DNA of 44,914 bases, from NCBI GenBank assembly GCA_009778475.1, contig WRJS01000018.1:1-44914 (forward strand), in the 5' to 3' direction. Below, piece by piece: positions 27,356-36,153 of this stretch (within the stretch, counting starts at the first letter, position 1; the number at the start of each line of letters is the position of its first letter). Below the pieces are notes generated by a model, which was not told the origin of the DNA, ran no database searches, and was given only the letters and a program-made list of their open reading frames with translations. The translations under genes were made by a program, and so were the position numbers. The stretch is from Kiritimatiellota bacterium (GTDB lineage: Bacteria; Verrucomicrobiota; Kiritimatiellia; RFP12; UBA1067).

Positions 27356-27447
27356 TTCTGAAATGCCGCGGAAATTAAGCGCCTGTATTCAAATTCTCTA
27401 ACCACAGGTGACGCGGATTCCACAGATTATAAACCGCAATGTGTCTG

Positions 27448-27511
27448 AACGGCTCGCGAGGACGCTCGCCCTCCATGTGGCTAACGGCTCGCGAGGACGC
27501 TCGCCCTCCAT
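27448..27511. repeat. Pair of identical 29-bp direct repeats
   Basis: A 29-bp unit containing GGCTCGCGAGGACGCTCGCC occurs at 27448-27476 and 27483-27511. An inverted, nearly identical copy lies at 31331-31357. The surrounding gap 27316-27568 otherwise holds an ACCACAGGTGACGCGGATT-type word also seen near 4761 and shows no gene. Confidence 0.75.
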
Positions 27512-27568
27512 TATGAGAACGTCTCTGTTCGAGAACTATTAGGTAGCCTGCGGCATGAAGTTAGCCGA

Positions 27569-29557
27569 CTATAATTCCTTGCTGTTCCGCAGCACCTTGA
27601 TCTCGTCGCGCAGCATGGCGGCGCGTTCGAACTCGAGCGCGTCGGCGGCTTCAAGCATTTCGCGCTCGAGGTCGCTGATGACGGTGTGGACGTTGTACGC
27701 CTCGTGCGATTCGGCGGCGATCATGCGCTCTTCGACGTGCCGGGCCTCGTCGTACAGCGCGAGCGATTCGTGGATGGCGCGTTTGACGCTGCGGGGGGTA
27801 ATGCCGTGTTCGGCGTTGTACGCCTCTTGCTTGGCGCGGCGGGCTTGGGTGACGTCGATCATCTGGCGCATGGCGTCGGTGACTTTGTCGGCGTAGAGGA
27901 TGACGCGGCCGTTGAGGTGGCGGGCGGTGCGGCCGGCCGTCTGGATGAGCGAGGTGGCGGAGCGCAGGAAGCCTTCCTTGTCGGCGTCCAGCACGGCGAC
28001 GAGTGTGACCTCGGGCAGGTCGAGGCCTTCGCGCAGGAGGTTGATGCCCACGAGGCAGTCGAACGCGCCTTTGCGGAGGCGCCCCAAAATCTCGACGCGC
28101 TCGATGGCGTTGATGCCGCTGTGCAGATACTCGACGCGGATGCCGGTCTCGCGCAGGTAGGCCGTCAAATCTTCCGAGGAGCGTTTCGTGAGGGTCGTGA
28201 CGAGCACGCGGTCGCCCTGTTCGGCGCAGCGGCGGATCTCTTCCATGAGGTCGTCGATCTGGCTGCCGAGCGGGCGCACCTCGACGGGCGGGTCGGGCAG
28301 GCCGGTGGGGCGGATGACCTGCTCGGCGGTGACCTCGGAGACCTGCCGCTCGTAGGGGCCGGGCGTGGCGGAGGTGAAGAGGATGGGGCCGACCTTGCCA
28401 AGGAACTCGTCGAAGTTGAGCGGGCGGTTGTCCTTGGCGGAGGGCAGGCGGAAGCCGTAGTCCACCAGCACCTGCTTGCGGGCCTGGTCGCCGTTGTACA
28501 TGGCGCGTATCTGCGGGAGGGTCATGTGCGACTCGTCGATGATGGTGAGGAACTCCGAGCCGAAGTAGTCGATGAGGCACGCGGGGGCCTCGCCCGCCGC
28601 GCGCCCGGCGAGGTGGCGCGAGTAGTTCTCGATGCCGTTGCAGTAGCCTAGCTCGCGAAGCATCTCGAGGTCGAACGCCGTGCGCTGGCGCAGGCGTTGC
28701 GCCTCCAGCAGCTTGCCCTGCCGCTCAAGCTCGGCCAGCCGCGCGTCGAGTTCCGCGTTGATGAGGCCGACGGCCGCGTCGATTTTGCTCTTGGGCATGA
28801 CGAAGTGTTTGGCGGGCGAGATGACCGCGCGCAGGAGCGGCGGCCCCGCCTTGCCGCTCACGGGGTCGAAGCCGCGTATCTCCTCCACCTCGTCGCCGAA
28901 GAACGCGACGCGGATGCCGGAGGTGTTGTACGACGGGAAGATGTCCACCGTGTCGCCGCGCACGCGGAACGTGCCGGGCTGGTAGTCGTAATCGTTGCGC
29001 GTGTACTGGATGGCCACGAGCGCGGCCAGCATCTCGTCGCGCACGAGCGTCTGACCGGGCGCGATGTCCACAAGCATCTCCCTGTAGTCGTCGGGCGAGC
29101 CCAGCCCGTAGATGCACGACACCGACGCGACGATGATGACGTCGCGCCGCCCCAGCAGCGAGTTCGTCGCGCCGAGGCGGTAACGCTCGATCTCATCGTT
29201 GACCGACGCATCCTTCTCGATGTAGGTGTCCGTCTGCGGGATGTAGGCCTCGGGCTGGTAGTAATCGTAATAGCTGATGAAATACTCCACCGCGTGTGAC
29301 GGGAAGAACGCCTTGAGCTCCGAGAAGAGCTGCGCCGCCAGCGTCTTGTTGTGCGAGATGATGAGCGCCGGCCGCCCCCACTCGCGGATGACGTTCGCCA
29401 TGGTGAACGTCTTGCCCGAACCCGTCACGCCCTCCAGCGTCAGCCGTCGCGCACCCGCGCACAAACCCTCCGCCAGCGTGCGGATGGCCTGCGGCTGGTC
29501 GCCCGTCGGCGCGAACGGCGCGTCAATCTCAAAACTCGCTTTAGGGTTGATTCGCAT
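27569..29557 (-). CDS. uvrB: Excinuclease ABC subunit B
   Basis: UvrB is the damage-verification helicase of nucleotide excision repair. The protein has 662 residues from the ATG at 29557 ([15 protein letters not shown]). Walker A is GVTGSGKT, followed by the [16 protein letters not shown] motif and the beta-hairpin [20 protein letters not shown]. The DEAD-like motif is TIIDESH, and the helicase C-terminal motif is QTAGRTARH. The C-terminal UvrC-binding helical hairpin ([20 protein letters not shown]) is complete. The frame remains open far upstream (to 30205), but that part is not homologous. The predicted promoter places the transcript start about five bases before the ATG. Confidence 0.97.
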   Translation of the reverse strand: MRINPKASFEIDAPFAPTGDQPQAIRTLAEGLCAGARRLTLEGVTGSGKTFTMANVIREWGRPALIISHNKTLAAQLFSELKAFFPSHAVEYFISYYDYYQPEAYIPQTDTYIEKDASVNDEIERYRLGATNSLLGRRDVIIVASVSCIYGLGSPDDYREMLVDIAPGQTLVRDEMLAALVAIQYTRNDYDYQPGTFRVRGDTVDIFPSYNTSGIRVAFFGDEVEEIRGFDPVSGKAGPPLLRAVISPAKHFVMPKSKIDAAVGLINAELDARLAELERQGKLLEAQRLRQRTAFDLEMLRELGYCNGIENYSRHLAGRAAGEAPACLIDYFGSEFLTIIDESHMTLPQIRAMYNGDQARKQVLVDYGFRLPSAKDNRPLNFDEFLGKVGPILFTSATPGPYERQVSEVTAEQVIRPTGLPDPPVEVRPLGSQIDDLMEEIRRCAEQGDRVLVTTLTKRSSEDLTAYLRETGIRVEYLHSGINAIERVEILGRLRKGAFDCLVGINLLREGLDLPEVTLVAVLDADKEGFLRSATSLIQTAGRTARHLNGRVILYADKVTDAMRQMIDVTQARRAKQEAYNAEHGITPRSVKRAIHESLALYDEARHVEERMIAAESHEAYNVHTVISDLEREMLEAADALEFERAAMLRDEIKVLRNSKEL

Positions 29558-29568
29558 GATTGCCCGAC

Positions 29569-29597
29569 AATTTAGCATAGCTGCATCGGGCAGGCAA
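29569..29597 (-). promoter_or_regulatory. Possible promoter for uvrB
   Basis: On the minus strand TTGCCT (29597-29592) and TAAATT (29574-29569) are 17 bases apart. The predicted start is near 29562, giving an almost leaderless mRNA. No LexA-type box was recognised. Confidence 0.35.
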
Positions 29598-29829
29598 GCG
29601 CGAAATATCCGCCGCCACTTCCCTACGGCCACGGCCGCATCGCCTGACGCATCCCTGCCCCCGCTGGTGAGCCGCGTCAACGAGGCCGAATCGCTGCTGC
29701 GCAACATGGACTTCTTGGGCGAGGGCAACACAGGCTTACCGCCGAGCGCCAGCTTGCCCACACCCGCCATGTCGTCCACCCTGCCCGTTCCGTCGCGTGC
29801 GCATTCCAAACGCGAGATGGCACGAACCC

Positions 29830-30115
29830 TGCGATAAGGATACCGTCTCCGCCGGGGGGTTTCCGGCGGGACACCGCCGAGAGGCCGTGAAAACACGGCA
29901 TTATCGGAAAATGCCGCCAGGAAATGGACAAGCTGGATGGATACGGTGGTACGCGAAACAAGTGTATGCCCGCATTCTACAGTATGCAGTCTCGCCGCGT
30001 CGGGGGACGCGGCGTGATACTGCGAAAACGAGGACATGTATGCCTCGGCGCTCGGGGGAACGCCGGGGAATGCTTTTGAAATCAGAACTCCGCAAGGGTT
30101 CTGATTTTCTTTTCC
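29830..30115 (+). ncRNA. Candidate structured RNA or long leader (unassigned)
   Basis: The 601-base gap 29558-30158 has no credible gene, but its right half is rich in perfect hairpins: CCGCCGG...CCGGCGG at about 29849-29869, GCCGTG-AAAA-CACGGC (29884-29899), and GCCGCGTC-GGGG-GACGCGGC (29994-30013) enclosed by CAGTAT (29980-29985)/ATACTG (30017-30022). The series ends in a strong intrinsic terminator (30079-30113). It could be a small RNA or a 5' leader with an attenuator for the pseudouridine synthase gene at 30159. I see no match to tmRNA, RNase P RNA, SRP RNA or a known riboswitch. The 29558-29830 part shows nothing I can name. Confidence 0.35.
30079..30113 (+). terminator. Intrinsic terminator upstream of the second RluA gene
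   Basis: AAATCAGAAC (30079-30088) pairs perfectly with GTTCTGATTT (30098-30107) around a 9-base loop and is followed by TTTTCTTTT (30105-30113). It lies 45 bases before the ATG at 30159, so it ends an upstream transcript or attenuates the downstream gene. Confidence 0.75.
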
Positions 30116-30158
30116 CCGAAAAGGGCACTCGGCAGGAATGCGAAACGGACAGGAGAGC

Positions 30159-31109
30159 ATGAGGCGGACGGCATCCACCGTCATCCGCCGCGAGGACGAC
30201 GGCAAAACCCTCCTGGGTTTTCTCGCCGCACGTTTCCGCTACCACTCGCAGGAGGAGTGGCGCGCGCGCACCGCTGGCGGGCGCATCTTCCTGAACGACA
30301 CTCCAGCCCTGCCCGGCGCCGTGCTGCACCACGGCGACACCCTCCGCTATGAGATGCCCGACATCCCCGAACCGCCCGTCGAGATGACCTACGGCGTGCT
30401 GTTTGAGGACGACGCCCTGCTCGCCGTCAACAAGCCCGGGAACCTCCCCTCCCACCCCGGCGGGAAGTATTTCAACCACACGCTCTGGGCCGTGCTGAAA
30501 GCGCGCACGCAACTCGACCGCCTGCACTTCGCCAACCGCCTCGACCGCGAGACCTCCGGCGTGACCCTCCTCTGCAAGACCCCCGAGGCCGCACGGCACG
30601 TCGGCCAGCAGTTTGCGGCGCACCGCGTGGGCAAAACATATATCGTGTTGGTGGAAGGGGATTTCCCGGAACACCTCCACGCCGCCGGATGGCTCACCGC
30701 CGACATCGCCTCGCCCGTGCGCAAGAAGCGGCGTTTCTGCGCAAGCATCCCCTACCCTCCCCCTGCGGACGCGCAACCGTGCGAGACACGCTTCAAGCGT
30801 ATCCGTCAATGTGACGGGTTCTGCGCCGTGCGCGCTTACCCGAGTACCGGCCACCTGCACCAAATCCGCGCGACCCTCCACTCCCTCGGCCACCCCGTCA
30901 TGGGCGACAAGCTCTACGGCAAGGACGAGACCCTCTTCCTGCGTTTTATCAGCGGCACGTTGACGGAGGCGGACCGTATCGCGCTCCGCCTCGCGCGCCA
31001 AGCCCTCCACGCCGAATCCCTGCGCCTGCTCCACCCCGTCACCAACACCCCCCTCACCCTCTCCGCCCCCCTGCCGGAGGATATGCGCGCCTTATTTGGG
31101 CAAGCGTAA
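30159..31109 (+). CDS. RluA-family pseudouridine synthase
   Basis: 316 residues from the ATG at 30159 with an AGGAG Shine-Dalgarno (30151-30155). The N-terminal part (LLGFLAARFRYHSQEEWRAR, GRIFLNDTPALPGAVLHHGD) is S4-like. The catalytic domain has LLAVNKPGNLPSHP, ANRLDRETSG with Asp129 as the catalytic residue, KTYIVLVEG, and GHLHQIRATLHSLGHPVMGD. It is a distant paralogue of the enzyme at 26458. The RNA target is not deducible. The upstream ATG at 30138 lies before the Shine-Dalgarno and is not favoured. The intrinsic terminator at 30079-30113 suggests possible attenuation. Confidence 0.88.
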   Translation: MRRTASTVIRREDDGKTLLGFLAARFRYHSQEEWRARTAGGRIFLNDTPALPGAVLHHGDTLRYEMPDIPEPPVEMTYGVLFEDDALLAVNKPGNLPSHPGGKYFNHTLWAVLKARTQLDRLHFANRLDRETSGVTLLCKTPEAARHVGQQFAAHRVGKTYIVLVEGDFPEHLHAAGWLTADIASPVRKKRRFCASIPYPPPADAQPCETRFKRIRQCDGFCAVRAYPSTGHLHQIRATLHSLGHPVMGDKLYGKDETLFLRFISGTLTEADRIALRLARQALHAESLRLLHPVTNTPLTLSAPLPEDMRALFGQA

Positions 31110-31115
31110 GGAGGG

Positions 31116-31133
31116 CAGGACACGAGTGTCCTG
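31116..31133 (+). terminator. 18-bp palindrome after the RluA gene
   Basis: CAGGACAC-GA-GTGTCCTG (31116-31133) follows the stop codon by 7 bases and is followed by TAAAATATA. The U tract is poor, so this may be a processing hairpin rather than an efficient terminator. Confidence 0.4.
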
Positions 31134-31194
31134 TAAAATATATAGTGCTTATCAATAACATTGATACAGTTGAGCGTCTCAATGGCAAGCGTCG

Positions 31195-31261
31195 TAGAGA
31201 CGGATGATTATCCGTCTCCACAGGGCAATGACACGGGGAGACGGATAATCATCCGTCTCTA
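31195..31261. repeat. Nested palindrome with two inverted hairpins
   Basis: GAGACGGAT-GATT-ATCCGTCTC (31197-31218) and GAGACGGAT-AATC-ATCCGTCTC (31238-31259) are inverted copies around a 19-base spacer, flanked by GTA and TAC. The architecture equals that of 26318-26380, although the stem sequence is unrelated. An inverted CCCCATTGG element (31282-31331) and a copy of the 27448 repeat (31331-31357) follow. No gene is seen in 31110-31371. Confidence 0.75.
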
Positions 31262-31371
31262 CCATTAAACCTGTCGTGATATGGAGGGCGAGACAGGGGT
31301 CCCCATTGGCGCGGCGTGCGGCCAATGGGGATGGAGGGCGAGCGTCCCCGCGAGCCGCAAACGTAACGGTT

Positions 31372-32022
31372 TCAGGGCAGGTCCGAAACGATGTTGCAGA
31401 AGGCGGCGATGGGGCAGCCGGCGCAGCGGGGGTTGCGGGGGGCGCAGCGGGTCTGGCCGAAGGAGACGAGGTAGGAGTTCCAGGTCTTCCAGTAACGCAC
31501 GGGCAGTGTCCCGCGCAATGCCATCTCGGTCTCGTAGGGGGTCTTGGTGCAGACGAGCCCGAGGCGGTTGGTGATGCGGTGGACGTGGACGTCCACGCAG
31601 ATGGCGGGCTTGTCAAACCCGAGGGCGACGACGAGGTTCGCGGTCTTGCGCCCGACGCCGGGGAGCTCGCAGAGCCCTTCGATGGTCTGCGGCAAGACGC
31701 CGCCGAATTTCTCATCCAGCACGCCCGGTAGCGCCTTCAGGTGGCGGGCTTTCTCGCGGTAGAAGCCGACGGGGTAGATGAGGCGTTCCAGCTCCTCCAG
31801 CGGTATCCCCCGCAAGCCGTCCGGCGTGGTGACCTTCTCGAACAGCCGCCCGCAGGCGGCGGCGGTGCAGGCGTCTTTCGTGCGCGCGCTGAGGATGGTC
31901 CCGAGCAGGATGCGGAAGGGGTCTTGCGTCTGGGCGGCGACCAGCTCCATGATGGGCGCGCGGACGCTGTGGAAAGCCTTTTTCAGGTGGCGGTTGACGG
32001 CGGGGATGTCGGAGGGGAGCAT
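31372..32022 (-). CDS. nth: Endonuclease III
   Basis: A DNA glycosylase/AP lyase of base-excision repair, 216 residues. The helix-hairpin-helix LCELPGVGRKTANLVV carries the catalytic Lys, and VDVHVHRITNRLG carries the catalytic Asp. The C-terminal 4Fe-4S ligands follow the C-x6-C-x2-C-x5-C pattern in CAPRNPRCAGCPIAAFC. The ATG at 32022 is preceded not by a Shine-Dalgarno but by CTCCTCCC, which resembles an anti-Shine-Dalgarno. Just upstream is an AT-rich TTAATTATTAA-type repeat (32034-32115). Confidence 0.93.
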   Translation of the reverse strand: MLPSDIPAVNRHLKKAFHSVRAPIMELVAAQTQDPFRILLGTILSARTKDACTAAACGRLFEKVTTPDGLRGIPLEELERLIYPVGFYREKARHLKALPGVLDEKFGGVLPQTIEGLCELPGVGRKTANLVVALGFDKPAICVDVHVHRITNRLGLVCTKTPYETEMALRGTLPVRYWKTWNSYLVSFGQTRCAPRNPRCAGCPIAAFCNIVSDLP

Positions 32023-32033
32023 GGGAGGAGTTA

Positions 32034-32115
32034 ATAGTTAATAATGCATAATTAACAGTTGGGGTGCGGGTTGGGAGGTCATTGCAATTATTAATTATTA
32101 ACTGTTAATTATTAA
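32034..32115. repeat. AT-rich TTAATTATTAA repeat between nth and secY
   Basis: TAATAGTTAATAATGCATAA on the left and AATTATTAATTATTAACTGT on the right form an imperfect inverted repeat in an otherwise GC-rich contig. A related ATGCATAATGCATAATT word occurs near 5178. Confidence 0.55.
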
Positions 32116-32118
32116 TTC

Positions 32119-32154
32119 AAAAAAAGACCACGGCATTCGCCGTGGTCTTTTTTT
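32119..32154 (-). terminator. Bidirectional intrinsic terminator after secY
   Basis: A perfect 14-bp stem (32121-32134 with 32139-32152) surrounds an ATTC loop. On the minus strand it is followed by a run of U, as expected for the end of the ribosomal-protein operon. A T run on the plus strand also allows termination in the other direction. Confidence 0.9.
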
Positions 32155-32156
32155 GT

Positions 32157-33539
32157 TCACTTCCGTCCTCGGATGTGTCCGTGTTTGAGGAAGCCGTCGT
32201 AGTTGCGCATGAGGAGGTGGGACTCCATCTGGCGCAGGGTGTCGAGGGCGACGCCGACGATAATCAGCAGGCTGGTGCCGCCGAAGAACGACGCCATCAC
32301 CCAGGGGACCTGGAACAGCCCGAACAGGAGCTGGGGCAACAGCGCGATGATCATCAGCCCCGTGCCGCCGATCAGCGTGACGCGCGTCATGAGCGCGTCC
32401 AGGTACTCGGCGGTCGCGCGGCCCGGGCGGATGCCCGGCACGTATGAGCCGTCGCGCTTCAGGTTCTCCGATATCTGCATGGCGTTGAACTGCGTCGCGA
32501 CCCAGAAGAACGAGAAGAACATGATGAGCACCGCGTACAGGGTCAGGTGCAGCGGGCTGCTCATCTGCTTCATTTGGACGCCCAGCTTTTGCAGCCAGGA
32601 CAGCCACGTGATGTCGGTCGGGATCCTCGCCAGCGCCCCGCCGGGGAACGAGATCAGCGGGCCGGCGAAGATGATCGGCATGACGCCCGTGTAGTTCACG
32701 CGCAGGGGCATGTAGGACTGCTGCATGCCGCCGCCGAAGGCGCTCCCGCCGCCGACGGAGCGGCGCGTGGAGTGTATCGGGACTTTGCGGATGCCTTGGA
32801 CCAGCATGACCGTGCCCATGGTCACCAGGAAGCCGAAGGCGAGCAGGATCGCCAGCTCGATCGGGCTGCGCTCTGCCGGGATGCCATTCAGGCCGAAGTA
32901 ACGTTCCCACGCCGAGAAAATCGCGGCGGGCAGGCGGGAGGTGATGTTGAACATGATGATGAGCGACGTGCCGTTCCCGAGCCCGCGCTGGGTGATCTGG
33001 TCCGCCAGCCACATGATGAGCAGCGAGGCCGAGGTGACGCAGATGACCGTCATCATCAGGAACAGCAGCCCCGGGCGCGTCACGACCTGTGCGTTCAGGC
33101 CGAGCGACTCCGGGCTGTTCTGCAGCACGCCCGCAAGCGCGCCCGACTGGAACACGCAGATGGCGATGGTCAGGTAGCGCGTGTACTGGGCAACCTTGGC
33201 GCGGCCCGCCTCCCCCTCGCGGTTGAGGCGGCCGAGTGACGGCACCACGCCCGAGAGCAGCTGCATGATGATGGAGGCGCTGATGTACGGCCAGATGCTC
33301 AGCGTGCCGATGGCGCAGTTGCTCAACGCGCCGCCACTGAACACATTGAACCAGTCCATCAGGCCGCCGCCCACACCATCCGCGCGCGCGGCCTCCATGG
33401 CAGCCCGCACCGCCAGGAAGTCAACGCCGGGCATCGGGACCATGGAGATCAGACGGCAGGCGAGGACGATGCCGAGTGTGAACAGGATGCGCTTCTTGAG
33501 CTCGGGGACCCTGAATGTATTGGCAAAGGTGGATAGCAT
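32157..33539 (-). CDS. secY: Protein translocase subunit SecY
   Basis: The channel subunit of the Sec translocon, 460 residues from the ATG at 33539 with a GGGGAG Shine-Dalgarno. Ten membrane segments are expected. Typical segments are present: RILFTLGIVLACRLISMVPM, LSIWPYISASIIMQLLSGVV, QRGLGNGTSLIIMFNITSRL, MPLRVNYTGVMPIIFAGPLI and the cytoplasmic loop GSYVPGIRPGRATAEYL. It is the last gene of the operon, followed by a strong terminator. adk, map and infA, which often follow secY, are absent here. The ATG at 33554 lies inside the end of rplO and is not favoured. Confidence 0.97.
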   Translation of the reverse strand: MLSTFANTFRVPELKKRILFTLGIVLACRLISMVPMPGVDFLAVRAAMEAARADGVGGGLMDWFNVFSGGALSNCAIGTLSIWPYISASIIMQLLSGVVPSLGRLNREGEAGRAKVAQYTRYLTIAICVFQSGALAGVLQNSPESLGLNAQVVTRPGLLFLMMTVICVTSASLLIMWLADQITQRGLGNGTSLIIMFNITSRLPAAIFSAWERYFGLNGIPAERSPIELAILLAFGFLVTMGTVMLVQGIRKVPIHSTRRSVGGGSAFGGGMQQSYMPLRVNYTGVMPIIFAGPLISFPGGALARIPTDITWLSWLQKLGVQMKQMSSPLHLTLYAVLIMFFSFFWVATQFNAMQISENLKRDGSYVPGIRPGRATAEYLDALMTRVTLIGGTGLMIIALLPQLLFGLFQVPWVMASFFGGTSLLIIVGVALDTLRQMESHLLMRNYDGFLKHGHIRGRK

Positions 33540-33550
33540 GGGCACTCCCC

Positions 33551-33991
33551 TCACACAACCTCAACGGTCCCGCCCAGGGCCTCGATCTTGGCCTTGGCGG
33601 ACGCGCTGACGCCGTTTACTTTGAGGGTCAGCCTCTTGGTCAGGTCGCCCTGCCCCAGAATCTTGACGCCGTCAAACTTGTTGGAAAACATGCGGGCCTC
33701 GCGCAGAACGTCGAGGGTGATCTCCGCGCCATCGTCGAAACGCTCGAGGGCGCACACGTTGATGGGGCAGTACACCAGGCGGTTGGGGTTCTTGAACCCG
33801 CGCTTGGGCAGGCGGCGGATGAGCGGCATCTGGCCGCCCTCGAAGCCGATCTTGTACTTGTGGCCTTTGCGGGCGTACTGGCCCTTGTGGCCTTTGCCGG
33901 AGGTCTTGCCCATGCCGGACGCGCGGCCGCGGCCGACGCGCTTGCGGGTCTTGCGGGCACCGGCGGTGTTCTTCAAACTAGATAAGTCCAT
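33551..33991 (-). CDS. rplO: 50S ribosomal protein L15
   Basis: 146 residues. The Gly/Arg/Lys-rich N-terminal extension (GRGRASGMGKTSGKGHKGQ) and FEGGQMPLIRRLPKRGFKN are diagnostic. The start has a GAGGAG Shine-Dalgarno. A 78-base gap with a GC-rich hairpin separates it from rpsE; in many bacteria rpmD (L30) lies in that position. Confidence 0.97.
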   Translation of the reverse strand: MDLSSLKNTAGARKTRKRVGRGRASGMGKTSGKGHKGQYARKGHKYKIGFEGGQMPLIRRLPKRGFKNPNRLVYCPINVCALERFDDGAEITLDVLREARMFSNKFDGVKILGQGDLTKRLTLKVNGVSASAKAKIEALGGTVEVV

Positions 33992-34032
33992 TGCTTACTC
34001 CTCTCAAAATCGAAAGCTGGCGGGCTGGCCCG

Positions 34033-34054
34033 CCCCGCGCCGCACGGCGCGGGG
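34033..34054 (-). repeat. GC-rich hairpin between rpsE and rplO
   Basis: CCCCGCGCC (34033-34041) pairs with GGCGCGGGG (34046-34054) around a GCAC loop. The 78-base gap is the longest in the operon and takes the position usual for rpmD. It may stabilise or process the mRNA. Confidence 0.6.
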
Positions 34055-34069
34055 GGGGCGCCCTGCCGT

Positions 34070-34555
34070 TCAGGTACGTGCGGCGGCGATCTCCTCGGCC
34101 GAGCGCAGCTGGTTCAGCGCGTCAACCGTGGCCTTCACCACATTCAGGCGGTTCTTGCTGCCGAGGGACTTGCCCACGGCGTCGCGGACGCCCGCGGCCT
34201 CGAGGACCGGGCGCATGCCGCCGCCGACAATCAGGCCCGTGCCGTCAGGCGCAGGCTTGAGCAGCACGCGGCCGCCGTCGCAGGTGCCCTCCACCGCATG
34301 GGGGATCGTCTTGCCGGCGAGCTTGACGCGCACCATGTCTTTCCTTGCGGCCTCGCCGCCCTTGCGGATGGCGTCGCTGACCTCGTTGGCCTTGCCGAAG
34401 CCGAAGCCGACGCGGCCGTCGTGGTCGCCGACGACGACGACGGCGCTGAAGCTGAAGCGCCGGCCGCCCTTGACGACCTTGGCGCAACGGTTGACGAATA
34501 CGACGCGCTCGTCGAAGTCGCTTTGCGCCTCACGGGAGAACTCTCTGTCACTCAC
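34070..34555 (-). CDS. rpsE: 30S ribosomal protein S5
   Basis: 161 residues, starting with GTG at 34555 that overlaps the rplR stop (GTGA). The double-stranded RNA-binding-like N-terminal region ([20 protein letters not shown]) and the C-terminal [18 protein letters not shown] are canonical. Upstream codons in the same frame read antisense-like residues of rplR and are not part of the gene. Confidence 0.95.
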   Translation of the reverse strand: MSDREFSREAQSDFDERVVFVNRCAKVVKGGRRFSFSAVVVVGDHDGRVGFGFGKANEVSDAIRKGGEAARKDMVRVKLAGKTIPHAVEGTCDGGRVLLKPAPDGTGLIVGGGMRPVLEAAGVRDAVGKSLGSKNRLNVVKATVDALNQLRSAEEIAAART

Positions 34556-34938
34556 TTGGTTTCCTCCGCCACGTTCTTGTCGGTCTTCGTGCTGATCCTC
34601 AGCCCGGACGCGACCGCAGACTCCACGATCTGCTTGACGCGGCCATGGTACTTGTTGCCGCCGCGGTCCACGACCACCAGCGAGATGCCCTTGTCCTTCG
34701 CCACGCTGGCGGCCTGCTCGCCGACCAGCTTGGCGGTCTCGACGTTGCACGCCTTGCCCGCGTTGACGGTGGAGGTCGCGGCGAGCGTGTGCATGGCGTC
34801 GTCATCGATGAACTGCACGTACATGTGCTTGTTCGAGATGCAGATGGCCATGCGCGGCCGTGCGGCCGTGCCTTTGATGCGCTGGCGCAGGCGCCGGTGG
34901 CGGAGCGCGCGCTGTTCTTTACGGTTAAAACTACTCAT
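34552..34938 (-). CDS. rplR: 50S ribosomal protein L18
   Basis: 128 residues; binds 5S r[23 protein letters not shown] and the C-terminal [17 protein letters not shown] are typical. The stop overlaps the GTG start of rpsE by four bases, implying translational coupling. Confidence 0.96.
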   Translation of the reverse strand: MSSFNRKEQRALRHRRLRQRIKGTAARPRMAICISNKHMYVQFIDDDAMHTLAATSTVNAGKACNVETAKLVGEQAASVAKDKGISLVVVDRGGNKYHGRVKQIVESAVASGLRISTKTDKNVAEETK

Positions 34939-34959
34939 GTCATCAACTCCGTTCAGGCC

Positions 34960-35535
34960 TTACGCGACGGTCTTGCCCTGCTTGCGGCGGATCTGCTCGC
35001 CGACGTACTTGATACCCTTGCCCTTGTAGGGCTCGGCCGGATAGTAGCTGCGGATGCGCGCGGCCGCCTGGCCGACGAGCTCCTTGCTGATGCCCTCGAC
35101 GGTGATGTTCACGCCGGGGTTGTCGAGCGTGACCTTCAGGCCGTCGGGGATGGGGTACAGCTTCGGGCCGGCGAAGCCGAGCGAGAGGCTCAGCACCTGC
35201 CCCTGGAGCACGGCCTTGAAGCCGGTGCCCTCGATGTTCAGCTGCTTCTTGTAGCCCGCCGTCACGCCCACGATCATGTTGTTGACCAGCGTGCGGGTCA
35301 GGCCGTGGCAGCCCTTGAGCAGGCGCTCGTCCTTCTTCAGCAGGGGCGCGCCGTCCGGGCGCTTCTCCGCGCGGGTCACGACGGCCTTGCCGCCCTCGAC
35401 CGTCACGGTGATGCCCTTGACGAAGGTGCGGCTGAGCTCGCCCAGCTTGCCCTTGACGGTGACGGTGTTGCCCCCCGCCACGTCCACCGTGACGCCGGCG
35501 GGTATATCAATCGGTTGTTTGCCAATTCTCGACAT
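34960..35535 (-). CDS. rplF: 50S ribosomal protein L6
   Basis: 191 residues, starting MSRIGKQPIDIPAGV. The C-terminal domain signature YPAEPYKGKGIKYVGEQIRR is intact. It is slightly longer than the usual 177-180 residues because of an extra charged stretch (RAEKRPDGAPLLKKDERLLK) in the first domain. Confidence 0.97.
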   Translation of the reverse strand: MSRIGKQPIDIPAGVTVDVAGGNTVTVKGKLGELSRTFVKGITVTVEGGKAVVTRAEKRPDGAPLLKKDERLLKGCHGLTRTLVNNMIVGVTAGYKKQLNIEGTGFKAVLQGQVLSLSLGFAGPKLYPIPDGLKVTLDNPGVNITVEGISKELVGQAAARIRSYYPAEPYKGKGIKYVGEQIRRKQGKTVA

Positions 35536-35547
35536 TGCGTAGCCCCC

Positions 35548-35940
35548 TCACCAGATGGTGCAGATCAGTTCGCCGCCCAGCTTGCGCAGGCGGGCCTCCT
35601 TGCCGCTGACCACGCCACCAGAGGTGCTCAGGATCGCGGTGCCCATGCCGCCCAGCACAACCGGGATGTCCTGCACGCCGCAGAACTTCCGGAGGCCCGG
35701 CTTGCTCTCGCGGCGCAGGCCGCGGATGGCCGGCTCGGCGTCGTCGTTATACTTCAGGTCGATGCTCAGCACGCGCGGCACGTCGCCCGAAAGCGTGAAG
35801 GCCACGATGTAGCCTTCGGCCTTCATGACGCGCGCGATCTCGCCCTTGATCCGCGAGCCGGGCATCTCCACGGTGGGGTGGCCGGCCTTGATCGCGTTAC
35901 GGATGCGCAGGAGCATATCAGCAATTGGATCGGTCATCAT
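35548..35940 (-). CDS. rpsH: 30S ribosomal protein S8
   Basis: 130 residues. MTDPIADMLLRIRNAIKAG at the N-terminus and the C-terminal STSGGVVSGKEARLRKLGGE match S8. Two ATGs stand in tandem (35940 and 35937); the first has the better distance (9 bases) from AAGGAG. S8 represses the spc operon in E. coli; no such site was identified here. Confidence 0.96.
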   Translation of the reverse strand: MMTDPIADMLLRIRNAIKAGHPTVEMPGSRIKGEIARVMKAEGYIVAFTLSGDVPRVLSIDLKYNDDAEPAIRGLRRESKPGLRKFCGVQDIPVVLGGMGTAILSTSGGVVSGKEARLRKLGGELICTIW

Positions 35941-35953
35941 AATCGTAATCTCC

Positions 35954-36139
35954 TTACCAGCTTGCCTTGGTCACGCCGGGGATCATCCCGGACACCGCCA
36001 GCTCACGGAAACAGATGCGGCAGAGCTGGAACTTGCGGATGTACGCGCGCGGCCGCCCGCAACGGGAGCAGCGGTAGTATTTGCGCGACGAGAACTTCGG
36101 CGTGCGCTTGGCCTTTTCCATCAGACAGGTTTTTGCCAT
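35954..36139 (-). CDS. rpsN: 30S ribosomal protein S14, zinc-binding type
   Basis: 61 residues. Both CxxC pairs are present ([20 protein letters not shown]), so this is the short zinc-ribbon form rather than the long C-minus form. It starts 14 bases after rplE. Confidence 0.96.
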   Translation of the reverse strand: MAKTCLMEKAKRTPKFSSRKYYRCSRCGRPRAYIRKFQLCRICFRELAVSGMIPGVTKASW

Positions 36140-36153
36140 TTCTCAAATCCTCC

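Noticed and set aside
29277..29837. Plus-strand open frame of 186 codons before the second RluA gene
   Set aside because: It is mostly antisense to uvrB and then runs through non-coding sequence without homology.
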